39,539 nucleotides of DNA from positions 1-39,539 of the forward strand of contig DIUT01000048.1 in the NCBI GenBank assembly GCA_002423105.1, given 5' to 3'. Numbering within the stretch: position 1 is the stretch's first letter; every line of letters starts with the position of its first letter. Position numbers and translations under genes: made by a program. Below are positions 15,740 through 24,312 of the stretch, piece after piece. The notes beneath the pieces were generated by a model that did no database searches, was not told where the DNA came from, and worked only from the letters and a program-made list of their open reading frames with translations. This DNA comes from Geobacter sp. UBA6151 (GTDB lineage Bacteria > Desulfobacterota > Desulfuromonadia > Geobacterales > Pseudopelobacteraceae).

Positions 15740-16981
15740 ACCAATCAAGGAGTGCGCCTTTCGCAGTCGTTGTTCAACGACGTGGATAATATTCTCAACG
15801 ATGATTGGACGCTGGTCCGCCTTACGGTAGGTGTCCGCAAGCGGTCCGATTGCCCCTTCCAGCTTGCCGCAGAGTTCCAGCAGTTGTGCCCGGACGGTGC
15901 GCAGCTCAATGCCGACTTCTCCTGAAAAGCGGTCCAGATGTGTGGCCATCAGGTAGCGGGGGTCTTTTTGCCCGCCCATCTTCATGGCAAATTTGTTGCT
16001 GACCCGCTCATACACCGCCGTGCTGAGAAGATCATAGAAGGGTGCCAGGCGAACCGTTCCGCCGACATAGAGAAATGACAGATTCTTTGCGTGGGAGTCT
16101 GCGTTTCCGATCAGGAAGTTGAACAAAGCCCATCTTAGGAGGTTGAGAGTGTCGAGGATCGGTTCATCGCTCCACTCTTCCACCAGCCTGAAGCACGCCA
16201 GAAAACCGGGACCCCCTTCCTGTTCATATTTCATCTCGGGAATTACCCCAAGGGCCTGACAGAAGTCTTCCTGGTGCAGGCGCTCGATTTCTCCGGGTGC
16301 GGTCCGTTTCCGGTCATACCGCTCGATCATGTAGACCTCAACTCCCTCAATTTCGACAACCTGTGCCGCTGGAACCGGCAGGCCGATCCTGTGCGCCAGG
16401 TTCATGCAAAACGCCTCGTTGAGCACCGTGTTCTCGAGTTGCGGAATGGCGGTCTTGAGGATATGGGATGAGGCGCGGTTCCCTTCCGGGATGAAGAACT
16501 CACCGTTTTTCACGTAGAGCGGCAGCTTGTTCTGGGCTCCGGCCAAGGAGAGCCGTACCCCTTCCTCACCGGCAAGAAACGGGTGTGACGGAAGGGTTGC
16601 CAGTTCACGAGCCAAGGCTTCCCGCGAAATCGGTCGGTATTGCCCGGACGAGCCCGGCATATCACCGGGCCGGAGGACGGAAACGGCCCCGGCGCAGTCT
16701 CCGCCGATACCTTCCAACAGGGCAAAGGTGTTATCCGCCGAGACGCCGAGTTGCCGCGCCACCTGCCTGCGGATGTCGCCTTCGGGAAGGAGGTTGGCAA
16801 AGAAAGCCCGGGTTGCGGAATCATCGAACGCGGCCAGCCCGAGGGGGAGATGCCGTGACAGCGGCAGGTTGGCGCGCAGGGAACGATAGCCCTCATCATA
16901 ACAAAAGCCGAGCCGCGGGCCATCCTGGGTTAACTCCCCAACGAGGCGGTTGTTCCAATAGACATGCAGGGTGCTGGGCAT
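15737..16981 (-). CDS. hipA: HipA-family serine/threonine kinase toxin
   Basis: HipA kinases phosphorylate translation factors such as glutamyl-tRNA synthetase and cause growth arrest or persistence. The 414-aa product has the N-terminal subdomain (WNNRLVGELTQDG), the P-loop-like LSLAGAQNKLPL, the catalytic loop GNADSHAKNLSFL near residue 290, and the metal-binding FYDLLSTAVY. These motifs all look intact. The start codon directly follows the hipB stop (TAAATG), with AAGGAG inside hipB, so the two are translationally coupled. Its stop codon coincides with the edge of a relic activator sequence, implying cassette insertion. Confidence 0.95.
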   Translation of the reverse strand: MPSTLHVYWNNRLVGELTQDGPRLGFCYDEGYRSLRANLPLSRHLPLGLAAFDDSATRAFFANLLPEGDIRRQVARQLGVSADNTFALLEGIGGDCAGAVSVLRPGDMPGSSGQYRPISREALARELATLPSHPFLAGEEGVRLSLAGAQNKLPLYVKNGEFFIPEGNRASSHILKTAIPQLENTVLNEAFCMNLAHRIGLPVPAAQVVEIEGVEVYMIERYDRKRTAPGEIERLHQEDFCQALGVIPEMKYEQEGGPGFLACFRLVEEWSDEPILDTLNLLRWALFNFLIGNADSHAKNLSFLYVGGTVRLAPFYDLLSTAVYERVSNKFAMKMGGQKDPRYLMATHLDRFSGEVGIELRTVRAQLLELCGKLEGAIGPLADTYRKADQRPIIVENIIHVVEQRLRKAHSLIG

Positions 16982-17257
16982 TTACCGCTCCTTGAGGGGG
17001 TCGGCAGAACGGGGGAAGATATAGACCTCCAGCCCCATTTTCCGCAGCACTTGCAGTGTTTTTCCCAGCTCGGCGGTCTCTTTGCCGTTTTCCAGCTGGG
17101 AAAGAAACTTCGTCCCCACCCCGGTCATCCCGGCGGCTATTTCCTGACGAACACCGATCTCTTTCCGCTTAAAGCGGATGACCCTGCCCAGTTCCTCGGG
17201 GGTGGAGATCTTCCCATAGGCAGGTTTGTGACTGGGATCTTTCCGGTTAAGTTTCAT
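16982..17257 (-). CDS. hipB: HipB-type antitoxin / autorepressor
   Basis: The 91-aa protein carries one XRE-type helix-turn-helix over about residues 20-75: ELGRVIRFKRKEIGVRQEIA then AGVGTKFLSQLENGKETA-like sequence. It resembles the y4mF/HipB group that pairs with HipA. Antitoxins of this type bind HipA and repress the shared promoter. The ATG is preceded by GAGGGAT. Three palindromes with core TCCGTACGGA lie just upstream, the first overlapping the -10 element, which fits autoregulation. Confidence 0.93.
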   Translation of the reverse strand: MKLNRKDPSHKPAYGKISTPEELGRVIRFKRKEIGVRQEIAAGMTGVGTKFLSQLENGKETAELGKTLQVLRKMGLEVYIFPRSADPLKER

Positions 17258-17275
17258 GATATCCCTCGCATTATT

Positions 17276-17285
17276 TCCGTACGGA
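17276..17285. promoter_or_regulatory. HipB operator 1 candidate
   Basis: Perfect 10-bp palindrome TCCGTACGGA within an AT-rich frame (ATTT...TAAAT). It abuts the -10 element of the hipBA promoter and lies about 19 bp before the hipB start. It is the first of three copies at 50- and 49-bp spacing. Confidence 0.7.
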
Positions 17286-17288
17286 TAA

Positions 17289-17316
17289 ATTATTCCGGTT
17301 TAAAGAGATATGTCAA
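17289..17316 (-). promoter_or_regulatory. Sigma70-type promoter of hipBA
   Basis: The minus strand reads TTGACA (17316-17311), a 16-bp spacer, then AATAAT (17294-17289). It lies between operators 1 and 2, so repressor bound at both would block RNA polymerase. The transcript would begin near 17282, leaving a leader of roughly 25 nt. Confidence 0.65.
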
Positions 17317-17325
17317 TCAATAATT

Positions 17326-17335
17326 TCCGTACGGA
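17326..17335. promoter_or_regulatory. HipB operator 2 candidate
   Basis: Second perfect TCCGTACGGA palindrome, again flanked by AATT and CAAAT. Its centre is 50 bp from that of operator 1, and it sits just upstream of the -35 element. Confidence 0.7.
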
Positions 17336-17374
17336 CAAATTATCGTATAATCACGTATAAAACGGTCATATAAC

Positions 17375-17384
17375 TCCGTTCGGA
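17375..17384. promoter_or_regulatory. HipB operator 3 candidate
   Basis: Third copy, TCCGTTCGGA, with changed central bases (TT for TA) and weaker flanks. Its centre is 49 bp beyond that of operator 2. It could be a lower-affinity distal site supporting cooperative binding or looping. Confidence 0.55.
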
Positions 17385-17440
17385 CATATCCAATTCTGCA
17401 TACCCGAAGCATCCCTACCTGCCTCATCCCCCATTTTCTG

Positions 17441-17520
17441 CTTTTGTGTTGCGATATATAAAGGGAAATGGATATAGTGCGAAATGTCGCGGATATTGGC
17501 GGGAGGTCTAAAATTAGATG
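17441..17520 (+). repeat. Leader of the sigma54 activator (right copy of the duplicated leader)
   Basis: This leader matches 15561-15645, with the best block at 17477-17510 (31 of 34 identical, all differences transitions). It holds one GCGAAATGTCGC element, itself a GCGA/TCGC inverted repeat, and the GGGAGG ribosome site of the activator. No clear -35/-10 pair or sigma54 promoter is visible, so the activator's own promoter is unresolved. Confidence 0.6.
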
Positions 17521-19089
17521 AAGACAACAACAGAAGACAGGGGAACCGCCAGCGTGGTGAACGCCGACGAATTCATCAGGGAGATAACCCTCAGAATCTG
17601 TGGCAGCCTGGAAATAAAAGAATCATTGTGTAGCGTCTTCGAATATCTGAAGGGACAATTTCCCCTTGAAGCCTTGATCCTTTTCATCATAGACGAGCGG
17701 TTGGGGGCGATCCGGCGCATTGAACAGGCCTCTGAAGATATCATTATTCCTCCTCAGATTATCCCACTACCGGAAGGGATGGCGGAGAAGATTGCGGCGC
17801 GGAATTTTTCCGGGCCGTTTGTCGTAGATGCGGTAAATGATGATATATTCCGCGCTTTCGCGCCACTGGTGGGGCTTGGTGGCAATACAGATCTGATCAT
17901 TCCTTTGCGAGTCAAGGGAGTGTTGCTTGGTGGGTTGAATTTGCGCGCGCGGGGACAGGGGCGATACGGCGAAGAATTTCTTGAACTTGCCGGCTGCCTT
18001 GCGGAGCCGTTTGCGACTGCCCTTGCCAATGCCCTTGCCCACGAAGAGGTGCTGCGCTACCAGGCCATACTGCTGGACGACAAGCGCTTTCTGAACCGGG
18101 AGTTGCACGGTGACGCCGCGGATGGTGTCATCGGCGGCAATACGGGGCTGCGCAATGTCATGGAGATGGTGAGTCAAGTGGCGCGGCTTAACAGTACCGT
18201 GCTGATCTTAGGCGAGACCGGGACCGGTAAGGAGTTGATCGCCAACGCGATTCACTTTTCATCGCTGCGCAAGAATGGGCCTTTCATCACGGTGAATTGC
18301 GGCGCGTTGCCGGAAAACCTGATCGACAGCGAGCTCTTTGGTCATGAGAGAGGGGCTTTTACCGGGGCCGTGGCCGAGAACCGGGGGCGCTTCGAGCGGG
18401 CCGACGGTGGGACCATCTTCCTGGATGAAATCGGCGAGCTCCCGCCGACGGCGCAGGTGCGGCTCTTGAGGGTGCTGCAAAATCGCGAAGTGGAGAGGGT
18501 AGGCGGAAAACGCCCGATCCCCGTCGATATCCGGGTAATTGCGGCAACGCACCGCAACCTTCAAAACATGGTGATGGAAGGGACCTTCCGCGAGGACCTC
18601 TGGTACCGTTTGAGCGGCTTTCCCATCATGGTGCCGCCGGTGCGACAGCGGAAGGAGGATGTGCCGGCCCTTACCCGCCACTTCGTGGCGGTCAGGAGCA
18701 GGGATCTCGGCATCGGGGTGCCCCCGTCAATCGCGCCGGGAGCACTGCAGCGGCTTATGGAATACGACTGGCCCGGCAATGTCCGGGAGCTTGAGAATCT
18801 GGTCGAGCGTGAACTCATCCTGCATCGTGGCGGACCACTGACCTTCAGTTCTATTTTGCCGGGTCCGGAACAAAAGAACATGCCGCCTGTCGCCGGAAAT
18901 AACGGATCTCTTTACCCACTCAATCTGGACGAGGCAAACGCAGTGCATATCACCCAGGTACTTAAACTGGCCGAGGGAAAGATTGATGGGAGCGGAGGTG
19001 CGGCTGAGATGTTGGGGATCAACCCAAGTACGTTACGTTCGCGCCTGGACAAGCTCGGTATCAGCTATCGCCGCCGGGGCAAAAGATGA
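17518..19089 (+). CDS. Sigma54-dependent activator, GAF-AAA-Fis (FhlA/NorR-like)
   Basis: This 523-aa enhancer-binding protein has an N-terminal GAF-like sensor over about residues 20-175. The AAA+ domain has Walker A GETGTGKE near 232, the sigma54-contact loop GAFTGA near 279, and Walker B GGTIFLDEIGE. A C-terminal Fis-type helix-turn-helix ends INPSTLRSRLDKLGISYRRR. With a GAF domain instead of a receiver, it probably senses a small molecule, not phosphorylation. An in-frame stop lies directly before the ATG, so the start is fixed. It diverges from the minus-strand efflux run, with hipBA between, and is a strong candidate for that run's regulator. The ligand is unknown. Confidence 0.94.
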   Translation: MKTTTEDRGTASVVNADEFIREITLRICGSLEIKESLCSVFEYLKGQFPLEALILFIIDERLGAIRRIEQASEDIIIPPQIIPLPEGMAEKIAARNFSGPFVVDAVNDDIFRAFAPLVGLGGNTDLIIPLRVKGVLLGGLNLRARGQGRYGEEFLELAGCLAEPFATALANALAHEEVLRYQAILLDDKRFLNRELHGDAADGVIGGNTGLRNVMEMVSQVARLNSTVLILGETGTGKELIANAIHFSSLRKNGPFITVNCGALPENLIDSELFGHERGAFTGAVAENRGRFERADGGTIFLDEIGELPPTAQVRLLRVLQNREVERVGGKRPIPVDIRVIAATHRNLQNMVMEGTFREDLWYRLSGFPIMVPPVRQRKEDVPALTRHFVAVRSRDLGIGVPPSIAPGALQRLMEYDWPGNVRELENLVERELILHRGGPLTFSSILPGPEQKNMPPVAGNNGSLYPLNLDEANAVHITQVLKLAEGKIDGSGGAAEMLGINPSTLRSRLDKLGISYRRRGKR

Positions 19090-19137
19090 CACCGGCCTCA
19101 ACGGCCAACAAAGATTACCTGCACCATGACGGCATTA

Positions 19138-19602
19138 TTACTGTTTTCCCGTGGAGCCGAACCCGCCGCTGCCCCGTACACTTTCCTCGCTGAACGCCGC
19201 AACAACCCGTAAGGTAGCCTGTACCACGGGCATGAACAACATCTGGCAGATTCGCTCCCCCGGTTGTACAGTGTAGGAGGACTCCCCCTGGTTGCGCAGT
19301 CCAACCATGATCTCCCCCTGGTAGTCACTGTCAATGACACCGATGGTGTTGGCCAGCACGATGCCGTGCTTGATGCCCAGGCCGGAACGGGGGGCCAGGA
19401 TTGCCACCAGTGAAGGGTCGTGGATGGCAATGGCAATGCCGCTGGGAATGATCATGGTTGTACCGGGAAACAGTGTTACCGCTTCCTCAAGGCAGGCGCG
19501 CAGGTCAAGGGCTGCGGAACCGTCGGTGGCGTGGGTTGGCAGCGGGATGCTGGTGCCAAGCAGCGGATTCATGATTTTGGTTTCAATCTCGCGGTGTTTC
19601 AT
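19138..19602 (-). CDS. dut: dUTP diphosphatase
   Basis: This enzyme hydrolyses dUTP to dUMP, preventing uracil incorporation and supplying dTMP synthesis. The 154-aa trimeric-type protein shows the five motifs in order: SAALDLRA, APRSGLG, GVIDSDYQGEI, ERICQMLF and the C-terminal GSGGFGSTG. GAGGGG precedes the ATG. It is convergent with the sigma54 activator and divergent from the aminopeptidase gene. No strong terminator was seen in the 48-bp convergent gap. Confidence 0.97.
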   Translation of the reverse strand: MKHREIETKIMNPLLGTSIPLPTHATDGSAALDLRACLEEAVTLFPGTTMIIPSGIAIAIHDPSLVAILAPRSGLGIKHGIVLANTIGVIDSDYQGEIMVGLRNQGESSYTVQPGERICQMLFMPVVQATLRVVAAFSEESVRGSGGFGSTGKQ

Positions 19603-19688
19603 GTAAAAAATCCCCTCTAACGTTTGATTGTAGGGATTTGTAGCGTAAAGACCGAGTGATGCAAAGATAAATCAGAAAAGGAGCTTTT

Positions 19689-20789
19689 ATGCGTGATCCC
19701 CGCGTGGCCGAGATGGCCGGTGTTCTGGTTGATTATTCCACTCGTATCAAAAAGGGGGATCGTGTCCTGATCTCTGCTGCCGGTTTTGAGGCGGCGCCGC
19801 TGGTGAAGGAGTTATATGCCCTTTGTCTGAAGCGCGGGGCTGAGTATGTGGAATACAGCTTTAACGTGCCAGAAATTGACCGCCAGTTGTATAACCTGGC
19901 CTCAAAAAAGCAGCTTGAACTGTTTCCCCAGCATAAGCTGGATTTCTACAAAACCTTGACCGCCTACATCGGTATTTCCGCCGGTGAAAACTCTATGGTT
20001 AATGCCACCTCGAACCAGAAGAGCATGGTGGCCTACCAGAAACTGACCCGGCCGCTGGTGGACCAGCGGGTGAAGCATACCAAATGGGTGGTTACCCGTT
20101 TTCCCACCAACGGTGCGGCCCAGGAAGCCCGTATGTCCCTGGAGGAGTATGAGGATTATCTGTTTGGCGCCTGCAATATCGACTGGGCAGCGGAATCACG
20201 CAAGATGGAGAAATTGAAGAAGCTGATGGACAGGACCTCCAAGGTTCGCCTGAAAGGGCCGGATACGGATCTTGCGTTCAGCATCAAGGGTTTGCAGGGG
20301 ATCAAGTGTGACGGACGCTACAACATTCCGGATGGCGAGGTGTTCACCGCGCCGGTGCTGGATTCAGTACAGGGGGTCATTACCTATAACTGCCCCACCA
20401 TTTACCAGGGCAAGGAGTTCAATAATATCCGCCTGGAATTCAAGGATGGCAAGATAGTCAAGGCCACGGCAGGGGAGATGACCAGCGCCTTAAACGAGAT
20501 ACTGGATACCGATGCAGGTTCCCGCTATGTGGGTGAATTTGCGGTGGGGGTCAACCCCAATATCCGCACCCCGATGCGCAACATCCTGTTTGATGAAAAG
20601 ATCTTCGGTTCCATCCATTTTACGCCGGGCCAGGCATACGACGAAGCGGACAATGGCAACCGCTCCGCCGTGCATTGGGACATGGTGCGCCTGATGCTGG
20701 ATGGCGAAATCTGGTTTGATGAGCGCCTGATCCAGAAAAACGGGCGTTTTGTGCTACAAGAACTGGAAGACTTGAACCCGGAGACGTAG
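19689..20789 (+). CDS. M29-family aminopeptidase
   Basis: The 366-aa protein matches the thermophilic metallo-aminopeptidase family (M29), which removes N-terminal residues from peptides in the cytoplasm. The N-terminal domain starts MRDPRVAEMAGVLVDYSTRIKKGDRVLI. The C-terminal metal site has conserved Glu in GEF and DEKIFGSIHF, then the His/Tyr of GSIHFTPGQAY, and finally AVHWDMV supplying the His-x-Asp pair. AAAAGGAG precedes the ATG. It is followed within 3 bp by the TsaC-like gene, and GGAG for that gene lies inside this one. Confidence 0.93.
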   Translation: MRDPRVAEMAGVLVDYSTRIKKGDRVLISAAGFEAAPLVKELYALCLKRGAEYVEYSFNVPEIDRQLYNLASKKQLELFPQHKLDFYKTLTAYIGISAGENSMVNATSNQKSMVAYQKLTRPLVDQRVKHTKWVVTRFPTNGAAQEARMSLEEYEDYLFGACNIDWAAESRKMEKLKKLMDRTSKVRLKGPDTDLAFSIKGLQGIKCDGRYNIPDGEVFTAPVLDSVQGVITYNCPTIYQGKEFNNIRLEFKDGKIVKATAGEMTSALNEILDTDAGSRYVGEFAVGVNPNIRTPMRNILFDEKIFGSIHFTPGQAYDEADNGNRSAVHWDMVRLMLDGEIWFDERLIQKNGRFVLQELEDLNPET

Positions 20790-20792
20790 GTA

Positions 20793-21416
20793 ATGTTACT
20801 GCCCATCAACCAGTTGCATCCCCAACCCCGGCTGATCAGCCAGGTGGTTACCATTCTGAAAAACGGCGGGGTGATCGCCTATCCCACTGATACGACCTAT
20901 GGTATCGGTTGCTCGATCTTCAGCAAGAAAGGGCTGGAGCGGATTTACCAGATCAAGCAGCGGGATCGCCGCAAGCCGTTTTCATTCATCTGCACCGACC
21001 TGTCGGAAGTGTCCCGCTATACCCGTTTGACCAACCATGCCTTCAAAATCATGAAGCGCTGTCTGCCTGGTCCCTACACCTTTGTGCTGGAAGCGAGCCG
21101 CGAGGTTCCGGACCTGCTGACCACCAAGCAGAAGACCGTGGGCATACGGATACCGGACAATCCGATCTGTATGGCCATCGTGCGTGAGTTGGGAGTGCCG
21201 ATTGTCACCACCAGCGCCAACCTGAGCGACGAGGATCCTATTGGTGATCCCCTGGAGATCGAGCGCCTGTTTGGCAAGCAGCTTGAGCTGGTGATTGAGG
21301 GGGGGCTTTTGATGACCGATGTCAGTTCGGTTGTCAGTCTGGTAGGCGATCATCAGGTGGAACTGCTGCGTGAAGGCGCCGGGGATATTTCCTGGATTAC
21401 CGGGGGGGAGTCATGA
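20793..21416 (+). CDS. TsaC/Sua5/YciO-family protein
   Basis: TsaC/Sua5 enzymes make threonylcarbamoyl-AMP for the t6A modification of tRNAs decoding ANN codons; YciO is a close paralogue of less certain role. The 207-aa protein has the TDTTYGIGCS entry motif, the K-x-R of KQRDRRKPFSF, and the TTSANLS nucleotide-binding segment. The length and lack of a Sua5 C-terminal domain favour TsaC or YciO. It overlaps the following GGDEF gene by four bases (ATGA), showing coupling. Confidence 0.92.
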   Translation: MLLPINQLHPQPRLISQVVTILKNGGVIAYPTDTTYGIGCSIFSKKGLERIYQIKQRDRRKPFSFICTDLSEVSRYTRLTNHAFKIMKRCLPGPYTFVLEASREVPDLLTTKQKTVGIRIPDNPICMAIVRELGVPIVTTSANLSDEDPIGDPLEIERLFGKQLELVIEGGLLMTDVSSVVSLVGDHQVELLREGAGDISWITGGES

Positions 21417-22501
21417 AGACCATTGACCAGGTGAATGATCCGGCCCGCATGCTGGAGTTGCTGGCCCGTCGTAATGCCGAGTTAGCGTCCCTGCTTGAAA
21501 TTGGCAAGACGATCATCTCCTCTCTTGAACTGCGAGATGTCCTGCAGGAGATCATGTCCCAGGTGGAGCGTCTGCTGCAACCCAAGACCTGGTCGCTTTT
21601 GCTGGTGAATGATGCCACCGGCACCCTGCACTTTGAGATTGCCGTATCGCCGGTAGCCAGTGACCTGAAAGGGATCAGTCTGAGTATGGGGGAGGGCATT
21701 GCGGGCTGGGTGGCGCGGCACGGAGAGCCGCTCCTGATTCCGGATGTCAGCAAGGATGAACGCTTTGCGCGGCATGTTGCTGATGCGGTGGAATATCCGG
21801 TCAGCTCCATATTATGCGTACCGCTCAAGATTCGCGACCGGGTGCTGGGGGTGATTGAGCTGATCAACTCTGCCGGTGAACGCAGCTTTGATGAGGCCGA
21901 CCTGCCGCTTTTGGGGGCTGTGGCCGATTTTGCCGCCATTGCCATTGATAATGCCCGCAACTACAAACGGGTCAGTGAACTGGTGATTACTGACGACCTG
22001 ACCGGGCTGTATAATGCCCGTCATTTTCAGGATATCCTTGAATATGAGATTGAACGTGCGCAACGTTACAAGAGCCAGGTTTCATTGATGTTTTTTGATT
22101 TGGATCGTTTTAAGTCTGTGAACGACACCTTCGGCCATCTGGTGGGAAGCCGCATGATCTCTGAGGTGGGACAACTGGTCAGGCAGCATATCCGTTCCTC
22201 TGACCGGGGAGCGCGCTATGGCGGCGATGAATACATCATTGTACTGCCCAATACCGGTAAGCAGGGGGCCATGACCGTTGCCGGTAACATGCTTGACCGC
22301 TTTCACTCCCACAAATTTATGACCGACAGCGGGACCCGGATTCCCATAACCGCCAGTTTCGGTGTTGCCACCTTCCCTGATGACGCAGAGGATCGTGATT
22401 CCCTGGTGAGGGTGGCGGATTCGGCCATGTATGAAGCCAAGGAAGCCGGTCGTGACCGGGTCTGTTCATTTTCCGGTAATTTGACAAAAATAATGTCATG
22501 A
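21413..22501 (+). CDS. GAF-GGDEF diguanylate cyclase
   Basis: This 362-aa soluble enzyme makes cyclic di-GMP from two GTP. A GAF sensor spans about residues 20-180. The GGDEF domain has the active-site loop GGDEY at about 270-274 and a product-inhibition site RSSD at about 261-264, five residues before the loop. Both look intact, so activity with feedback inhibition is expected. It overlaps the tsaC-like gene by four bases. The signal bound by the GAF domain is unknown. Confidence 0.94.
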   Translation: MKTIDQVNDPARMLELLARRNAELASLLEIGKTIISSLELRDVLQEIMSQVERLLQPKTWSLLLVNDATGTLHFEIAVSPVASDLKGISLSMGEGIAGWVARHGEPLLIPDVSKDERFARHVADAVEYPVSSILCVPLKIRDRVLGVIELINSAGERSFDEADLPLLGAVADFAAIAIDNARNYKRVSELVITDDLTGLYNARHFQDILEYEIERAQRYKSQVSLMFFDLDRFKSVNDTFGHLVGSRMISEVGQLVRQHIRSSDRGARYGGDEYIIVLPNTGKQGAMTVAGNMLDRFHSHKFMTDSGTRIPITASFGVATFPDDAEDRDSLVRVADSAMYEAKEAGRDRVCSFSGNLTKIMS

Positions 22502-22572
22502 CGGATACATGGAAATTGACTATATTTATGGTAAAACAATTTTAAATTTTACGGTAATAAGGAGAATAATCA

Positions 22573-23847
22573 ATGAGCGATTCCACGACCCTTGCTACCC
22601 TGGCCCTCCACGCCGGGCAGATCCCCGATGGCACAACCCTGTCCCGGGCGGTGCCGATCTACCAGACCAGTTCCTACGTGTTCAAAAACAGTGAACATGC
22701 CGCAAACCTCTTTGCCCTGAAAGAGTTTGGCAACATCTATACCCGTTTGATGAATCCCACCACCGATGTGCTGGAAAAGCGGGTGGCGGCCCTGGATGGC
22801 GGCGCGGCGGCATTGGCGTTTGCTTCGGGCCAGGCTGCCATTACGGCTACGGTGTTGACCCTGGCAAAAGCCGGGCAGAATATCGTATCAGCTTCTGCAC
22901 TCTACGGTGGAACCTACAACCTGTTTCGCCACACACTGCCCCGTTACGGTATTACCACCAGGTTTGTGGACAGCTCAAGCCCTGAGAACTTCCGGGCTGC
23001 CATTGATGAAAATACCAGGCTGATCTACTGCGAAGCCATCGGCAATCCCCGTAACAACATCGATGACTTCGAGGCTATTGCCAAGGTTGCCCATGAGGCG
23101 GGCATTCCGCTGGTGGTGGACAACACCGTGACCACGCCGGTTCTGTTTCGTCCCCTGGAGCATGGGGCGGATATTGTGGTTTACTCCCTGACCAAGTTCA
23201 TGAGCGGCCATGGCACCAGCATCGGCGGCTGTGTGGTGGACGGAGGCATGTTCCCCTGGGACAATGGCAAATTCCCGGAGTTCACCGAGCCGGACCCGGC
23301 TTACCACGGCGCGGTGTTCTGGGATGCGGTGGGGGCAATCGCCTTCATCATCAAGATGCGGGTACAGATTCTGCGCGACATGGGGGCCTGCATATCGCCC
23401 TTCAACTCCTTCCAGATCCTTCAGGGTTTGGAAACCTTGCATGTGCGTATGCCGCGCCATGTTGAAAATGCCCTGAAGGTGGCCCAGTGGCTTGAGCAGC
23501 ATCCCCAGGTGGCCTGGGTCAATTATCCGGGCCTGGCCAACCATCCGGACAGCATCCGTGCTCAAAAGTATTTTTCCAAAGGCGCCGGAGCCATCATCGG
23601 TTTTGGTATCAAGGGGGGCAAGGCTGCGGCGGTACGTTTCATAGACAACGTCAAGCTGGCTTCCCATCTGGCGAACATCGGTGATGCCAAGACCCTGGTC
23701 ATTCATCCGGCCAGCACCACCCATCAACAACTCTCGGACGAGGAACAACTGGCAACCGGCGTGACCCCTGATTTTGTACGGCTTTCCGTGGGTATTGAAG
23801 GGGTGGAGGATATCATCGCCGATCTGGATCAGGCGCTGAAAGCATAA
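22573..23847 (+). CDS. metY: O-acetylhomoserine sulfhydrylase (PLP-dependent)
   Basis: This enzyme makes homocysteine from O-acetylhomoserine and sulfide in methionine synthesis. The 424-aa protein has the Cys/Met-metabolism PLP fold with NIYTRLMNPTTDVLEKRVAALDGG, the aspartate of VVDNTVTTP, and the PLP lysine in YSLTKFMSGHG. Length and the ATLALHAGQ start favour the sulfhydrylase over methionine gamma-lyase or cystathionine enzymes, which remain possible. The ATG follows AAGGAG. It has its own gap of 71 bp upstream and a terminator downstream, so it is probably monocistronic. No SAM riboswitch fits in the leader. Confidence 0.92.
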   Translation: MSDSTTLATLALHAGQIPDGTTLSRAVPIYQTSSYVFKNSEHAANLFALKEFGNIYTRLMNPTTDVLEKRVAALDGGAAALAFASGQAAITATVLTLAKAGQNIVSASALYGGTYNLFRHTLPRYGITTRFVDSSSPENFRAAIDENTRLIYCEAIGNPRNNIDDFEAIAKVAHEAGIPLVVDNTVTTPVLFRPLEHGADIVVYSLTKFMSGHGTSIGGCVVDGGMFPWDNGKFPEFTEPDPAYHGAVFWDAVGAIAFIIKMRVQILRDMGACISPFNSFQILQGLETLHVRMPRHVENALKVAQWLEQHPQVAWVNYPGLANHPDSIRAQKYFSKGAGAIIGFGIKGGKAAAVRFIDNVKLASHLANIGDAKTLVIHPASTTHQQLSDEEQLATGVTPDFVRLSVGIEGVEDIIADLDQALKA

Positions 23848-23871
23848 GGAAACCGGCTAGTACTGCACAGG

Positions 23872-23899
23872 GGGCGGCCTTGCGACCGCCCTTTGTTTT
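23872..23899 (+). terminator. Rho-independent terminator after metY
   Basis: GGGCGG and CCGCCC form a GC-rich stem with an 8-nt loop, followed by TTTGTTTT. It ends the metY transcript and separates it from queD. Confidence 0.85.
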
Positions 23900-23940
23900 G
23901 TGTAGTATGTACTGCCATCTGATTGAAGAAAGGGATTGCC

Positions 23941-24312
23941 ATGTATCGTCTAACCGTCAAGACCGGTTTTGCCGCTGCCCATAATTTGATAAACTACCAG
24001 GGTGACTGTGAAAATCTCCACGGCCACAATTGGAAAGTTGAAGTGACCATAACGGCCCGAGAGCTTGACGATGCGGGGCTGGCCATTGATTTCAAGGTGT
24101 TGAAGCGCGAAACGAATCTGTTGCTTGATGAACTTGATCACAAGTACGTTAATCAACATGAGTTTTTTCAAAACATTTCCCCTTCATCAGAAAATATCGC
24201 CCGATATCTGTACCAGCAGCTTTCCGTGCGCCTGAATAACGGTAATGTTACGGTTGAGCGGATCGGGGTCTGGGAATCGGATAACGCCTGCGCAGAGTAC
24301 TATGAAGACTGA
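23941..24312 (+). CDS. queD: 6-carboxytetrahydropterin synthase
   Basis: QueD converts dihydroneopterin triphosphate to 6-carboxytetrahydropterin, the second step of 7-deazaguanine (queuosine precursor) synthesis. The 123-aa protein has the zinc and catalytic signature AAHNL and GDCENLHGHNWKVEV, where the Cys and HGH residues are conserved. The C-terminal SDNACAEYYED carries the substrate-binding Glu. I choose the ATG at 23941 with AGAAAGGG upstream, not the TTG 18 bases earlier. It overlaps queE by 11 bases. An older label for the family is 6-pyruvoyltetrahydropterin synthase. Confidence 0.94.
   Translation: MYRLTVKTGFAAAHNLINYQGDCENLHGHNWKVEVTITARELDDAGLAIDFKVLKRETNLLLDELDHKYVNQHEFFQNISPSSENIARYLYQQLSVRLNNGNVTVERIGVWESDNACAEYYED

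Noticed and set aside
22502..22572. SAM riboswitch or other methionine-linked leader before metY
   Set aside because: The gap is only 71 bp, AT-rich and without stem structure. A TTGACT at 22516 has no convincing -10 element at normal spacing.
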